Assembly: GCA_902796215.1 (NCBI GenBank) | Contig: CADBNY010000020.1 | Coordinates: forward strand, 1-9,030 | Source: an uncultured Erysipelotrichaceae bacterium | Lineage (GTDB): Bacteria; Bacillota_I; Bacilli_A; RF39; UBA660 | Length of the DNA: 9,030 bases | Direction: 5' to 3' | Part shown: in pieces, positions 1 through 6,876 of the stretch | Layout of the letters: the number at the start of each line of letters is the position of its first letter | How positions within the stretch are numbered: the first letter of the stretch is position 1 | Notes under the pieces: generated by a model | What the model saw: the letters and a program-made list of their open reading frames with translations, nothing else | Databases searched by the model: none | Told to the model about the DNA's origin: nothing | Made by a program: the position numbers and the translations under genes

Positions 1-387
1 ATTAAAAATCAAAAAGATGAAGATTATAAAGTTCATTGTTCAATGGAAGGTCATATTAATCAAGCTTTTGCTAGATATATCACTTCTTCTCCTTATGGAT
101 TTTCTGAAAGAGGGTTAGAAAATAAACTTAAACTACTTGTTTATCATGCAAATAAAATAGACTTAACTATCAAAGATTATTATGATTTAAAATATGGTAC
201 TAATACTTATGAAGATATAAATATTAAAATAAAGAAATTATGTAATATCAAATATGATCAAAAACTATCTTCTAATCATCAATCTAAATACAAAATAGAA
301 ACTAAATTACCAATTCTTGATTCGGCATCAGAAAATAACAGATTAAAAGAATTAACTAATCTTAGACAAGAAATATATGTAATTTAA
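1..387 (+). CDS. UPF0236/ISLre2-type transposase, C-terminal part (5' end outside window)
   Basis: Reading frame 1 is open from the first base to TAA at 385-387, giving 128 codons, so the gene enters from the left. The segment HCSMEGHINQAFARYITSSP followed by YGFSERGLENKLKLLVYHAN matches the conserved C-terminal pattern of UPF0236 (ISLre2 family) transposases, which typically reads CSAEGHVSH...R(M)SSRP.GWS..G.....LR.Y..N. Full-length members are about 450-480 residues, so roughly the last quarter is visible. The ATG at 43 is internal, because the motif begins upstream of it (HCS), and is not the start. Family members move DNA as insertion sequences; whether this copy is intact cannot be judged. 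It converges on the metallopeptidase gene. The last 40 residues (poly-Asn/Ser/Lys) are not conserved as far as I can tell. Confidence 0.8.
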   Translation: MKNQKDEDYKVHCSMEGHINQAFARYITSSPYGFSERGLENKLKLLVYHANKIDLTIKDYYDLKYGTNTYEDINIKIKKLCNIKYDQKLSSNHQSKYKIETKLPILDSASENNRLKELTNLRQEIYVI

Positions 388-420
388 AAGGAATAGACAC
401 TTGACCATCTACTCCTTCTA

Positions 421-470
421 GAATAAAATTAACTTAATTATAAATTTTATTTTTTAGGAGAAAAGTCTCC
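421..470 (+). other. Hairpin-bearing 3' flank of the insertion element
   Basis: Two inverted repeats follow the transposase stop. AATAAAATT (422-430) pairs with AATTTTATT (443-451) and is followed by a T-run, which could act as a weak terminator for the transposase. GGAGA (457-461) pairs perfectly with TCTCC (466-470) around a 4-base loop. The second hairpin and the adjoining CACACATTTTCTACA probably lie at or near the element's right end, but the left end is outside the window so the terminal inverted repeat cannot be confirmed. Confidence 0.35.
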
Positions 471-491
471 ACACATTTTCTACACTAACAT

Positions 492-513
492 AAAAAAAAA
501 GACTTATTGTCTT
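492..513 (-). terminator. Intrinsic terminator of the metallopeptidase gene
   Basis: On the minus strand AAGAC (513-509) pairs with GTCTT (503-499), followed by a run of U down to 492. The stop codon (504-506) lies inside the loop, so translation ends within the terminator hairpin. Confidence 0.75.
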
Positions 514-3287
514 CTTGCAGTTTTTTTTGATACAAATTCATTGAATTGTGGCAAGTTATTATTTTTTATTGTTTCTTCAAAATCTTTTCTTACTAAATTT
601 ACTAAGTCTTCTAATGATATTTCATAGGTTTTGCTTGTTGGTACTGTATATTTTTCTAGGTAGTAATCCAAATGATGTGAGTATCTATTTATTGTTGAAG
701 TTATTAGTAAATTTACAGGATAAAATGTCCCATCTGGAAAAAAAATATTAAGCTCTTGTTTTCTTGGATTATAATCTATTAAGATTTCTTTTGCATTATA
801 TTTTTTTCCATCTAAAATAACTTTTTTGTAATCTTCAAATGTAATAGTTGGTGTTCCTTCTAAAGTATAGGCAGGTATTGAATATCCCTTTTTAGTGCTT
901 AATTTTTCACTATATAATTTCATATTATCAAAATAGTTTTCAAAATTTACTAATGCTCTTTTTAGACGAGTTTCTTCTAAATTTTTTTCTATATTATCTA
1001 ATATTTTTATATCCATTCCATCTAAAAAGCTTTTATATGATATTTGTGCTCTGTAATTAGCTCCTTTTTCAGGCTCATATATCACTTTATCTCCTTCTTT
1101 TATTCGATAAGTAATATTTCCATCCGTTTTTATTCCAAATTCTATATAAAAAGAATTATCTAATTCTTTATCTGTAATGAAAGTCCCGTCTTTCAATTTA
1201 AAAGCATTTTTATAATTATCTTTTCCTAATAAATCATTATCATATAAAATATTTTTTATACTTTCTTGGTCTAGATGCTCTTTTGGATGATTTTTTAAGT
1301 ATTGACTGAGAACTGATATTCCATCTTTGCTACCTGCGCTATATATATTAACTACTTTATTAGAAACAGAATGATATTCTAAATTATAGTCTTCATCATA
1401 GCTATAAAATATTATCGGGCCATTATCTAATATATCTGTAAATTTTGCACTCCCTCCATCATAGAAATGAGGTATTTCTGGAATATTTATGCTTGTATAA
1501 TATGGATAATTAACGCATGGATAGAATTTGTTATCTATTTCTATGATGCATGATATATTGCATGCTAATTCTTCTTGTTTGTTTTCTTCTGTTAATAGAT
1601 TTAATTCTTTTGCTGTATCTTGAAGTTTCATATTATAATCTATATTTTTTTCTTTTAATATATTTTTTACGCTTCTATTTTGCTTTAATAATGCTTTTCC
1701 GACTGATTCTTCTGCTATTACAAATTGTCTTTTGTAATTAGAATTTAAATCATGGTATGTTTTATAATTTTTATTTATGTAAAAATCATATAAGTCATTT
1801 AATAAATTTACTACTTCTTCATCTAGTAATTGTTCATTTGAGTCTATTTTAAATAAAGATACAATTGGAAGTTTAAGGAGTATTTCTTTTACATTTTCTT
1901 CCGAATATATTTTTCTTTTTTCTTCAAGACTTTTAAGGAAATAATACTCTAGTGGTCCTCCTATTTTCATTTTGCTAGCGTTAGAATTACAATTTACTTT
2001 TTTTCCATTATAATCTAAGTAAAAATCATCACCCCCAATATAAAAGCTATTATTTATATATATGATGCTATTTAGATCATGAAGTGATTTATCTTGTAAA
2101 GAATATTCTTTCTTACCAATATAGTCTATATACTCTTTTAAATACTGTTTTTTTAGTGTTGCTGCTTTGCTTTCTTTTCCCGCATACAAGCCGAATTTTT
2201 CTAATAACTTTGCAAATGAATCAAATGAAGAATAATAATTTTCTTTATCTATATTAGAAAGAGTTATTTTAAATAATTCATCTAAAAGTTTTTTTTCTTC
2301 TATGTAGTCTTTTTGTATTCCTAATTTAATTGTTGTTATTTTTCTTGCATCCATAAACTCTGTTAGATAGTTAACATTTACTTCTGGATATTTTTCTTTT
2401 AGCTCATCTATTAGTGATTGAATTCCATATTCTGTATAAGAATGAACATTGTAATTATCAACATTTTCCATAAAAAAATCTAATAAATATGCTTCATTGT
2501 GATAAGAGTGAGGTTCTTGGTCAGTTACACTTATCATTTTATTATTCATTGCTTCAGATAAAGACCTTCCAGAAAAATCATTTATTATAATTACTTTTTC
2601 TCCTATCTCTAAGAAAAAACAGTGTCCAGCATGAGCAAATTCATGCATTTTTGTTTTGTCATCTACTCCAGATAACAAACCAATCTTATTATCCCTTGCT
2701 GAATAATAGCCAACAACATATTCACCGTGTAAACTCATCAGTAATTCTGGCACATTATCATCTACTATGATATCTTTCATGTTTTCATAATATATTCTTA
2801 AATTCATTGCAGGATCTTTAATTAAAAATTCTTCTAATTGATCTTTTGCAATTTTTTTGTATTCTTCTGTCAAATTTGGATTATTATTTATCACTTCTAT
2901 TACGTCTTCTTTAGTTACTTTTTTTGGATATAATTCATTTAATATCTTGTACTGTTCTGAATAAACGTAATTCTCTCGAGTAAACATATCATTTATTTTT
3001 ATTGAAGATAATGTAAGAGGAATTACAATTGCATATATTTTTACAATTTCTAAAATACTCCTTTTGATAGATTTATTTTTAATTAATTTTTCTTTCTTTG
3101 TTTCATACAAAGTTTCATCTTTTATATTATATATTTTATATAATTCTATAAATATTCCAATTGGTGGGCAAACTAGAGCACCATCTTCTTTTTCTTCTAA
3201 AAATACTTTTTTATTTTGATTATCTAATAAAATTATTATATTTTTATTTTTATAATTAATTCTAAATAATTCTTTTAATTTGAACAT
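504..3287 (-). CDS. Membrane-anchored HEXXH zinc metallopeptidase, 927 aa
   Basis: Residues 1-76 form a small, lysine-rich, probably cytoplasmic domain. Residues about 77-98 (ILEIVKIYAIVIPLTL) form the only membrane segment; the preceding KKEKLIKNKSIKR suggests N-in topology, placing the large C-terminal part outside the cell. The catalytic motif HEFAH is at 215-219, and SLSEAMNN supplies a candidate third zinc ligand, E245, 26 residues after the second His, as in gluzincin peptidases. The remaining ~650 residues have no domain I recognise, and substrate is unknown. The start is firm: AGGAGG at 3294-3299 sits six bases from the ATG. A terminator separates it from the upstream RNB gene, so it needs its own start (a weak TATTAT lies at 3308-3313) or readthrough. 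Peptidase class is well supported; specific family is not assigned. Confidence 0.8.
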   Translation of the reverse strand: MFKLKELFRINYKNKNIIILLDNQNKKVFLEEKEDGALVCPPIGIFIELYKIYNIKDETLYETKKEKLIKNKSIKRSILEIVKIYAIVIPLTLSSIKINDMFTRENYVYSEQYKILNELYPKKVTKEDVIEVINNNPNLTEEYKKIAKDQLEEFLIKDPAMNLRIYYENMKDIIVDDNVPELLMSLHGEYVVGYYSARDNKIGLLSGVDDKTKMHEFAHAGHCFFLEIGEKVIIINDFSGRSLSEAMNNKMISVTDQEPHSYHNEAYLLDFFMENVDNYNVHSYTEYGIQSLIDELKEKYPEVNVNYLTEFMDARKITTIKLGIQKDYIEEKKLLDELFKITLSNIDKENYYSSFDSFAKLLEKFGLYAGKESKAATLKKQYLKEYIDYIGKKEYSLQDKSLHDLNSIIYINNSFYIGGDDFYLDYNGKKVNCNSNASKMKIGGPLEYYFLKSLEEKRKIYSEENVKEILLKLPIVSLFKIDSNEQLLDEEVVNLLNDLYDFYINKNYKTYHDLNSNYKRQFVIAEESVGKALLKQNRSVKNILKEKNIDYNMKLQDTAKELNLLTEENKQEELACNISCIIEIDNKFYPCVNYPYYTSINIPEIPHFYDGGSAKFTDILDNGPIIFYSYDEDYNLEYHSVSNKVVNIYSAGSKDGISVLSQYLKNHPKEHLDQESIKNILYDNDLLGKDNYKNAFKLKDGTFITDKELDNSFYIEFGIKTDGNITYRIKEGDKVIYEPEKGANYRAQISYKSFLDGMDIKILDNIEKNLEETRLKRALVNFENYFDNMKLYSEKLSTKKGYSIPAYTLEGTPTITFEDYKKVILDGKKYNAKEILIDYNPRKQELNIFFPDGTFYPVNLLITSTINRYSHHLDYYLEKYTVPTSKTYEISLEDLVNLVRKDFEETIKNNNLPQFNEFVSKKTARRQ

Positions 3288-3293
3288 GTTATT

Positions 3294-3299
3294 CCTCCT
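3294..3299 (-). promoter_or_regulatory. Ribosome binding site AGGAGG of the metallopeptidase gene
   Basis: Consensus AGGAGG six bases upstream of the ATG at 3287; it fixes the start. Confidence 0.8.
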
Positions 3300-3321
3300 A
3301 TTTTAGAATAATAATTTTGGT

Positions 3322-3349
3322 AAAAAAAACTCTTTTTGATTTAGAGTTT
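3322..3349 (-). terminator. Intrinsic terminator after the dnaI-RNB operon
   Basis: On the minus strand AAACTCT (3349-3343) pairs with AGAGTTT (3333-3327) around a 9-base loop and is followed by more U down to 3322. It begins five bases after the RNB gene's stop codon. Confidence 0.8.
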
Positions 3350-3353
3350 ATTT

Positions 3354-4799
3354 TTACTTTTTTTGTGGTGCTACTACTCTATTGATTGTGAATTGCAAAG
3401 CTTTTTTCTTTGCTTCTTTTTCTACTTTTCTTATATTTCCTTCTGTTGGTTCTTTATCATATAATTGCTGCAACAAATATTCAATAAAGATACTAGATTC
3501 ATTTCTTAATGGCGATGTGCATTGACAATGTAGATTGCTTGCTAACTCTTTTTTTCCATAATTAATAATCGGCAAGTATTTTACACCTAATTTAATAGAG
3601 TCCATTGGTGGCAGATGTGAATCAAAATAGTCTTGTAATTTTTGATATATACTTTCTAATTCTTTATGCTGCTCTAATTCATCCCAATTATCCATAAGAT
3701 AAAGACATGGATAATTTCTATCTGCAAAATAATGTGCTACTCTATTTCCTGTTAACATTGCTGCAAATTCTACTATTTGGCTTGAATTGGTCGCCTTTGT
3801 AAATTTGTTTTTGAAATATTTGCTGGCTACTAAATTATAAACTTCGTTTAAGTCCTTTAAAACTTCTTTGGTTCTTTTTTGTTTTGGTCTTTTTTCATCT
3901 TTTAATATTTCATCTGCTTCTTCATATGATAATGTATCATCACACATTGTAATTGTTCTTTGAAAACTTTCGTTTATAATTTTTCCAGATGAATCAATTG
4001 TAAAGTAATAACTTCTTGTATATCTTTCTTGATTTTTTTCTAAAGATATTTGATTTGATATTTTCTTTGAAAATAAGGCTTCGCCATTTTTAGTAATATT
4101 TGATATTTTATCTTTTGCAAGAGCATCTTGCATTTCATTGGAATCATATGGCATGTATTCTAAAACAGAAACAATATGAACACCTAAAATATAAGATCCA
4201 TCTTTTAGTTTATGGCAGGATAGAGCATCTTCTCTCATTGATGTATTCTTGCAATCAATTGTAATTGTATAATCTTCTACTTTATAGATTGCTATTCCGC
4301 CTTTTGATTTTTGATTTAATTTTAAGTTTTTACTGCAAAAAGATTCTAATCCTGTACCACATTCAAAGTTTTTGATTATTTCTTGACTATTTTTGTTCTT
4401 CTTTTTTCCTTTTTTTGCAGTTAAATCTTTTATTTCAATTCTTAATAATTCGAGATTTTCTTTTTCTTCTCGAGTTATTTTTTTCCCTGATATTTCTAAA
4501 AATCTATTTAAACATTGAACAATCCTTTCTTGCTCTTTTTTTGAAATATTTAATTTTTCTTGAAATAATATAAAATTGGATATTTGTTTGTAATAAAGAA
4601 TGTCTTCTTTTGTTCTTTTTTTTATAGAACTAAGATATTCATTTATAATCCAGTATAAAAGACTACATTCTTTATTACATGTATTTATTGATTTTGGAAT
4701 CATTTTTAATACATATTTTAGATAAACTACTTTCTTTTCTTTTATTAATTCAACTATGAGAAAATATAATTCTTTCTCTTTTTCTAAATACTTTGCCAT
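3354..4799 (-). CDS. Divergent RNB-fold (RNase II/R-like) protein, 481 aa, altered catalytic site
   Basis: Residues 1-150 are helical and highly charged, without a recognisable cold-shock domain. From about 178 an RNB core is visible: YTITIDCKNTSMREDALSCH, then LKDGSYILGVHIVSVLEYMP, corresponding to RNase R 'ITIDGEDA.DLDDAVSV..L..G.Y.LGVHIADVS'. Further on, YYFTIDSSGKIINE (264-277), SYEEADEIL (291-299), LTGNRVAHYFADRNYPCLYL (349-368) and CTSPLR (427-432) match the later RNB blocks in order. Against E. coli RNase II, D201 and D210 correspond to D182 and D191, but D207 is replaced by M188 and D209 by E190; the TSPxR arginine remains (R432). No C-terminal S1 domain follows. It starts four bases after dnaI, with AGGGA inside the dnaI end, so the genes are probably translationally coupled. 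RNase activity is doubtful; an RNA-binding role or altered nuclease is possible. Confidence 0.75.
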   Translation of the reverse strand: MAKYLEKEKELYFLIVELIKEKKVVYLKYVLKMIPKSINTCNKECSLLYWIINEYLSSIKKRTKEDILYYKQISNFILFQEKLNISKKEQERIVQCLNRFLEISGKKITREEKENLELLRIEIKDLTAKKGKKKNKNSQEIIKNFECGTGLESFCSKNLKLNQKSKGGIAIYKVEDYTITIDCKNTSMREDALSCHKLKDGSYILGVHIVSVLEYMPYDSNEMQDALAKDKISNITKNGEALFSKKISNQISLEKNQERYTRSYYFTIDSSGKIINESFQRTITMCDDTLSYEEADEILKDEKRPKQKRTKEVLKDLNEVYNLVASKYFKNKFTKATNSSQIVEFAAMLTGNRVAHYFADRNYPCLYLMDNWDELEQHKELESIYQKLQDYFDSHLPPMDSIKLGVKYLPIINYGKKELASNLHCQCTSPLRNESSIFIEYLLQQLYDKEPTEGNIRKVEKEAKKKALQFTINRVVAPQKK

Positions 4800-4803
4800 A
4801 TTA

Positions 4804-5706
4804 TCATTCCCTACGATTCTTACTTATTAATTCTAACTGAATAGTTAATTGCTTAATTCTTTCAACTATTCTTCTTGCTTTTACTTTATCGACTCCAGAT
4901 GATGTAATTGCTAATGATTTTTCTAGCTCTTCTAATGTTAGATTTGAAGTAAAAAACGTTGGAAGATGATTTTCCATACGATATTGTAGAAGTGGCCCTA
5001 AAACCTCATCTCTTGACCAATTGCTTACATTTTCTGCACCAATATCATCTAGTAGTAATAGTGGTACTTTTCGTATATGATTAAATTTTTCTGAATAATT
5101 TGTTTGAAAAGATGACTTTAAGCTTCTCAAAAATTCTGGATAGTAGATTAGAATACTTTTTACATCTTTTTTTGCCATCTCATTAAATAAGGAGGCAATC
5201 AAATATGTCTTACCGGAACCAAATGATCCTGCTAAATAGATTCCTTTTTGAAATTCTCCTTTCTTATATTTTTGCATAAATTCTTTGAAATATTTAATAA
5301 TTGGAACTCTTGCTGCATCATCTGTGTATATTTTTTGGAATGATGCCTCTTTGATTTCTTTTGGCATTTCATATAAATCTAAATTTTGTTTATAAGATTC
5401 TTCTTTTTCTTTTTTTAAAAGTTTTTGGCAAGCGTCATAAGAAAACATTATTGTTTTCTCACTTTTAATTGGAGTATATGCATATCCTTTTATTTTATTT
5501 TTACAATTATTCAACGATTTACATTTTTTGCAATTTTCATACTCTTCTAGTGATTCTTCTAGTTGTGTTGTATATTTCATTAGTATATCTTCTTTTATGT
5601 TTAATCCGTAAACAAAATCTTTAAAATCTTTCTTACTACAAGCCTCTTGGAAAGAGTGAGAGAGTTTTGTTTCATCAGTTGTATAGATATCCGTCATTCT
5701 TTTCAT
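4804..5706 (-). CDS. dnaI: Primosomal protein DnaI, replicative helicase loader
   Basis: DnaI is the AAA+ ATPase that loads the replicative helicase in Bacilli. With the chosen start the protein has 300 residues, close to the family's usual ~310. The N-terminal domain carries a zinc-site candidate, CKKC at 59-62 plus C68 and C93. The ATPase domain shows Walker A GSFGSGKT (160-167), Walker B LLLLDDIG (216-223), sensor-1 FTSN (252-255) and a C-terminal ARRIVERIKQL arginine-finger region (277-287). The frame is open upstream to a GTG at 5715, but AAGGAAGTGA (5721-5712) matches the anti-SD sequence at 9 of 10 positions and sits five bases from the ATG at 5706, so I take that ATG. It is first in an operon with the RNB-fold gene; no dnaB or dnaD-like gene is adjacent in this window. 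Confidence 0.93.
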   Translation of the reverse strand: MKRMTDIYTTDETKLSHSFQEACSKKDFKDFVYGLNIKEDILMKYTTQLEESLEEYENCKKCKSLNNCKNKIKGYAYTPIKSEKTIMFSYDACQKLLKKEKEESYKQNLDLYEMPKEIKEASFQKIYTDDAARVPIIKYFKEFMQKYKKGEFQKGIYLAGSFGSGKTYLIASLFNEMAKKDVKSILIYYPEFLRSLKSSFQTNYSEKFNHIRKVPLLLLDDIGAENVSNWSRDEVLGPLLQYRMENHLPTFFTSNLTLEELEKSLAITSSGVDKVKARRIVERIKQLTIQLELISKNRRE

Positions 5707-5711
5707 ATCTC

Positions 5712-5721
5712 TCACTTCCTT
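5712..5721 (-). promoter_or_regulatory. Strong SD that moves the dnaI start to ATG 5706
   Basis: AAGGAAGTGA differs from the extended SD AAGGAGGTGA at one base and lies five bases before ATG 5706. The GTG at 5715 falls inside this SD and cannot be the start it serves. Confidence 0.75.
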
Positions 5722-5728
5722 TTATCTT

Positions 5729-5757
5729 ATTATAATTATTTTTTTTTTAAAAGTCTA
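5729..5757 (-). promoter_or_regulatory. Vegetative promoter of the dnaI-RNB operon
   Basis: Minus-strand TAGACT (5757-5752, four of six to TTGACA), a 17-base spacer that is mostly A, then a perfect TATAAT (5734-5729). The start of transcription would fall near 5722, at the SD. Confidence 0.6.
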
Positions 5758-5873
5758 TTTGAAAAAAATATATGACATTTTTTTACACCTTTTTTATTAG
5801 TAAAAAAATATCTAATAAAACAATGTTTTTTTTAAGCAATAGTTTTGAAAAATTATTTTAATACATTTTTTTG
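5758..5873. other. AT-rich non-coding stretch with an inverted repeat
   Basis: No plausible gene lies here. TTTTATTAG (5792-5800) and CTAATAAAA (5812-5820) form a perfect 9-bp inverted repeat around an 11-base loop, upstream of the dnaI -35. It could be a hairpin or a binding site; in such AT-rich DNA chance is also possible. Long T and A runs make up the rest. Confidence 0.4.
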
Positions 5874-5901
5874 AAAATAAAAACTATTTTTTAATAGTTT
5901 T
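5874..5901 (-). terminator. Intrinsic terminator of the CheD-like gene
   Basis: On the minus strand AAAACTATT (5901-5893) pairs perfectly with AATAGTTTT (5888-5880) around AAAA, followed by TTATTTT-type U-rich sequence. It lies about 30 bases beyond the stop codon at 5932-5934. The stem is mostly A-T, so efficiency may be modest. Confidence 0.6.
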
Positions 5902-5931
5902 AGATTTTTCGTAAGTTTTAATTTTTTGTTC

Positions 5932-6423
5932 CTATCTCATACTGCGTTGCTTATTTTCATTTTTCTCAAAATTATTAGAAATAGAACCATCTGGTGAAAT
6001 TTGAACTTGTTGCTGATAATAAAACTTAATATTTCTAATATTATAATTAAATTCTCTTCTTATTATTCTAAAAAGTTTTACTTCATCTTCTGTCAAATTA
6101 CTAAAATTTCTATAGCTTTGAGATGTTGTAAATGATATTGCTATATCCTTTACCTTATTTTTAGTATTGTCTTTTATTTTTTTAGAACATGCTTTTAGTT
6201 CTTCAAATGAATATGCCTCTTCTTCTTCCATAACAATATGTCCAAGTAGGCGATGTACTTTTCCATCAATAGTTTTTACGACAATTGCTACTCCAACACA
6301 TGGTCCCAATCCATCTGTTTCTAAGTATGCTTGTGATTCACCATCAAGTATTATACATTCACCCATGTCTACATTTATTATATTATTGTCTATATTTGAA
6401 TTTGTTGGTTCACTATCTGTCAT
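5932..6423 (-). CDS. CheD-like putative glutamine deamidase, 163 aa, function unknown
   Basis: The segment ETDGLGPCVGVAIVV (35-49) followed by LLGHIVM (59-65) resembles the active-site region of CheD-type receptor deamidases, 'T.GLGSCV.V...D...GG.AHxMLP'. The Thr-to-Cys spacing of six (T36, C42) matches CheD; the His candidate is H62, 20 residues after Cys instead of about 17, or H57. The C-terminal half has an alternating strand/helix pattern compatible with that fold but no motif I can name. The N-terminal 30 residues are acidic and polar and the last 15 are charged, probably disordered. No signal peptide or membrane segment is seen, and no chemotaxis gene is nearby, so a receptor-deamidase role is not implied. 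The start is set by GGAGG at 6430-6434. It is a single-gene unit with its own promoter and terminator. Confidence 0.6.
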   Translation of the reverse strand: MTDSEPTNSNIDNNIINVDMGECIILDGESQAYLETDGLGPCVGVAIVVKTIDGKVHRLLGHIVMEEEEAYSFEELKACSKKIKDNTKNKVKDIAISFTTSQSYRNFSNLTEDEVKLFRIIRREFNYNIRNIKFYYQQQVQISPDGSISNNFEKNENKQRSMR

Positions 6424-6429
6424 ATTATT

Positions 6430-6449
6430 CCTCCAACTGTATTATAACA
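6430..6449 (-). promoter_or_regulatory. Extended -10 promoter and SD of the CheD-like gene
   Basis: TGTTATAAT on the minus strand (6449-6441) is a perfect extended -10 (TGn plus TATAAT). No good -35 is seen at 17 bases. GGAGG follows at 6434-6430, where transcription should begin, so the leader would be only about 11 bases. Confidence 0.6.
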
Positions 6450-6474
6450 TATTTCGCTGTATTTTTTATCTTAA

Positions 6475-6578
6475 AAATAATATTACTAGTTCAATTTTGT
6501 TTAAAATTATTAAATAAATTAGTAACTTTTCCTACATGGTTATAGTCTCCTTGATGACATAGGTTTATGTATATGAAT
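6475..6578 (-). pseudogene. ComEC-like metallo-beta-lactamase fragment 3 (HGDYDH region only)
   Basis: Minus-strand translation from about 6557 reads HQGDYNHVGKVTNLFNNFK, then a stop. This aligns with HGDYDHMGEAINLVNNFK of the fragment at 7075-7647, including the metal motif HGDYDH (here QGDYNH). After a small insertion the following DNA (TTGAACTAGTAATATTA) still resembles the VEKVIF codons of fragment 1. Upstream, CATAAACCTATGTCA matches CATAAACGTATATCA of fragment 2. Frame breaks and lost metal ligands make it non-functional. It ends next to the CheD-like gene's promoter. Confidence 0.65.
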
Positions 6579-6587
6579 TGAAACAAT

Positions 6588-6606
6588 AAAAAAGAGCTGT
6601 TTTTTA
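6588..6606 (-). other. Possible decayed terminator between ComEC fragments 2 and 3
   Basis: Minus-strand AAAAAACAGCTCTTTTTT is a near-palindrome with one mismatched pair, followed by TATTG. It sits about 35 bases before the fragment-3 HGDYDH motif, the place where intact terminators precede fragments 1 and 2. It could be what remains of another gene unit, or chance. Confidence 0.25.
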
Positions 6607-6818
6607 ATACTTCAATTTTCAATTTATTATTTATAATATTCAACATAATCCTGTCATTAAAATCTGTTCTATATTTTAGAATTATTCAAATTATTTAGAA
6701 CTTCTTTTTGTATGGCCATATCTATTATTCTTACCAACTGGTACCACGTAGTTAATACATATGTAATGTCTACCTTATGGTCCTAGTCTCCATGTGGTGA
6801 TATACGTTTATGCATACG
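6605..6818 (-). pseudogene. ComEC-like metallo-beta-lactamase fragment 2, internally deleted
   Basis: Two homologous parts are joined by a deletion. The 5' part (about 6818-6775) reads ISPHGD, stop, DHKV, matching the SPHGDYDHMG codons of fragment 1. The 3' part (about 6739-6605) reads VGKNNRYGHT, then after a frameshift KEVLNNLNNSKI, R-T-D and NKLKIE, matching SVGKNNRYGHPNKEVL...SKIYRTD...NNKLQIE of fragment 1. Some 115 residues between the parts are missing, and stops and frameshifts are scattered through it. The joint (6743-6774) contains the palindrome TACATATGTA at 6756-6765 and matches neither side clearly. It is a dead copy, more decayed than fragment 1. Confidence 0.75.
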
Positions 6819-6841
6819 GATGAAATACTTTTATTTATAGC

Positions 6842-6865
6842 AAAAAAAAGATTGCAATTGCAATC
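6842..6865 (-). terminator. Intrinsic terminator of the 36-aa gene
   Basis: GATTGCAATTGCAATC (6850-6865) is a perfect 16-base palindrome; as RNA it forms GATTGC/GCAATC with an AATT loop, followed on the minus strand by eight U (6849-6842). It starts eleven bases beyond the stop codon. Confidence 0.85.
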
Positions 6866-6876
6866 CTATATTATCT

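Noticed and set aside
43..387. Separate 114-residue gene starting at ATG 43
   Set aside because: The transposase motif begins upstream (HCS before the Met) and the frame is open to the window edge.
548..751. Plus-strand open frame inside the metallopeptidase gene
   Set aside because: Leu/Phe-rich antisense shadow of Lys/Asn-rich coding sequence, without an SD; the frame at 1550-1741 is the same.
4804..4806. Mycoplasma-type code with TGA as Trp
   Set aside because: dnaI ends in TGA just at the family's usual length and four bases before the next gene's ATG, so TGA acts as stop.
5707..5715. GTG start giving a 303-residue DnaI
   Set aside because: The GTG lies inside the SD AAGGAAGTGA that serves ATG 5706, leaving no ribosome binding site for GTG itself.
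6167..6545. Two overlapping plus-strand open frames across the CheD-like gene and fragment 3
   Set aside because: No SD, low-complexity translations, opposite to a gene with clear promoter and start.
6850..6865. 16-base perfect palindrome as a repressor operator
   Set aside because: Its position after a stop codon and before a run of eight U makes a terminator the simpler reading.
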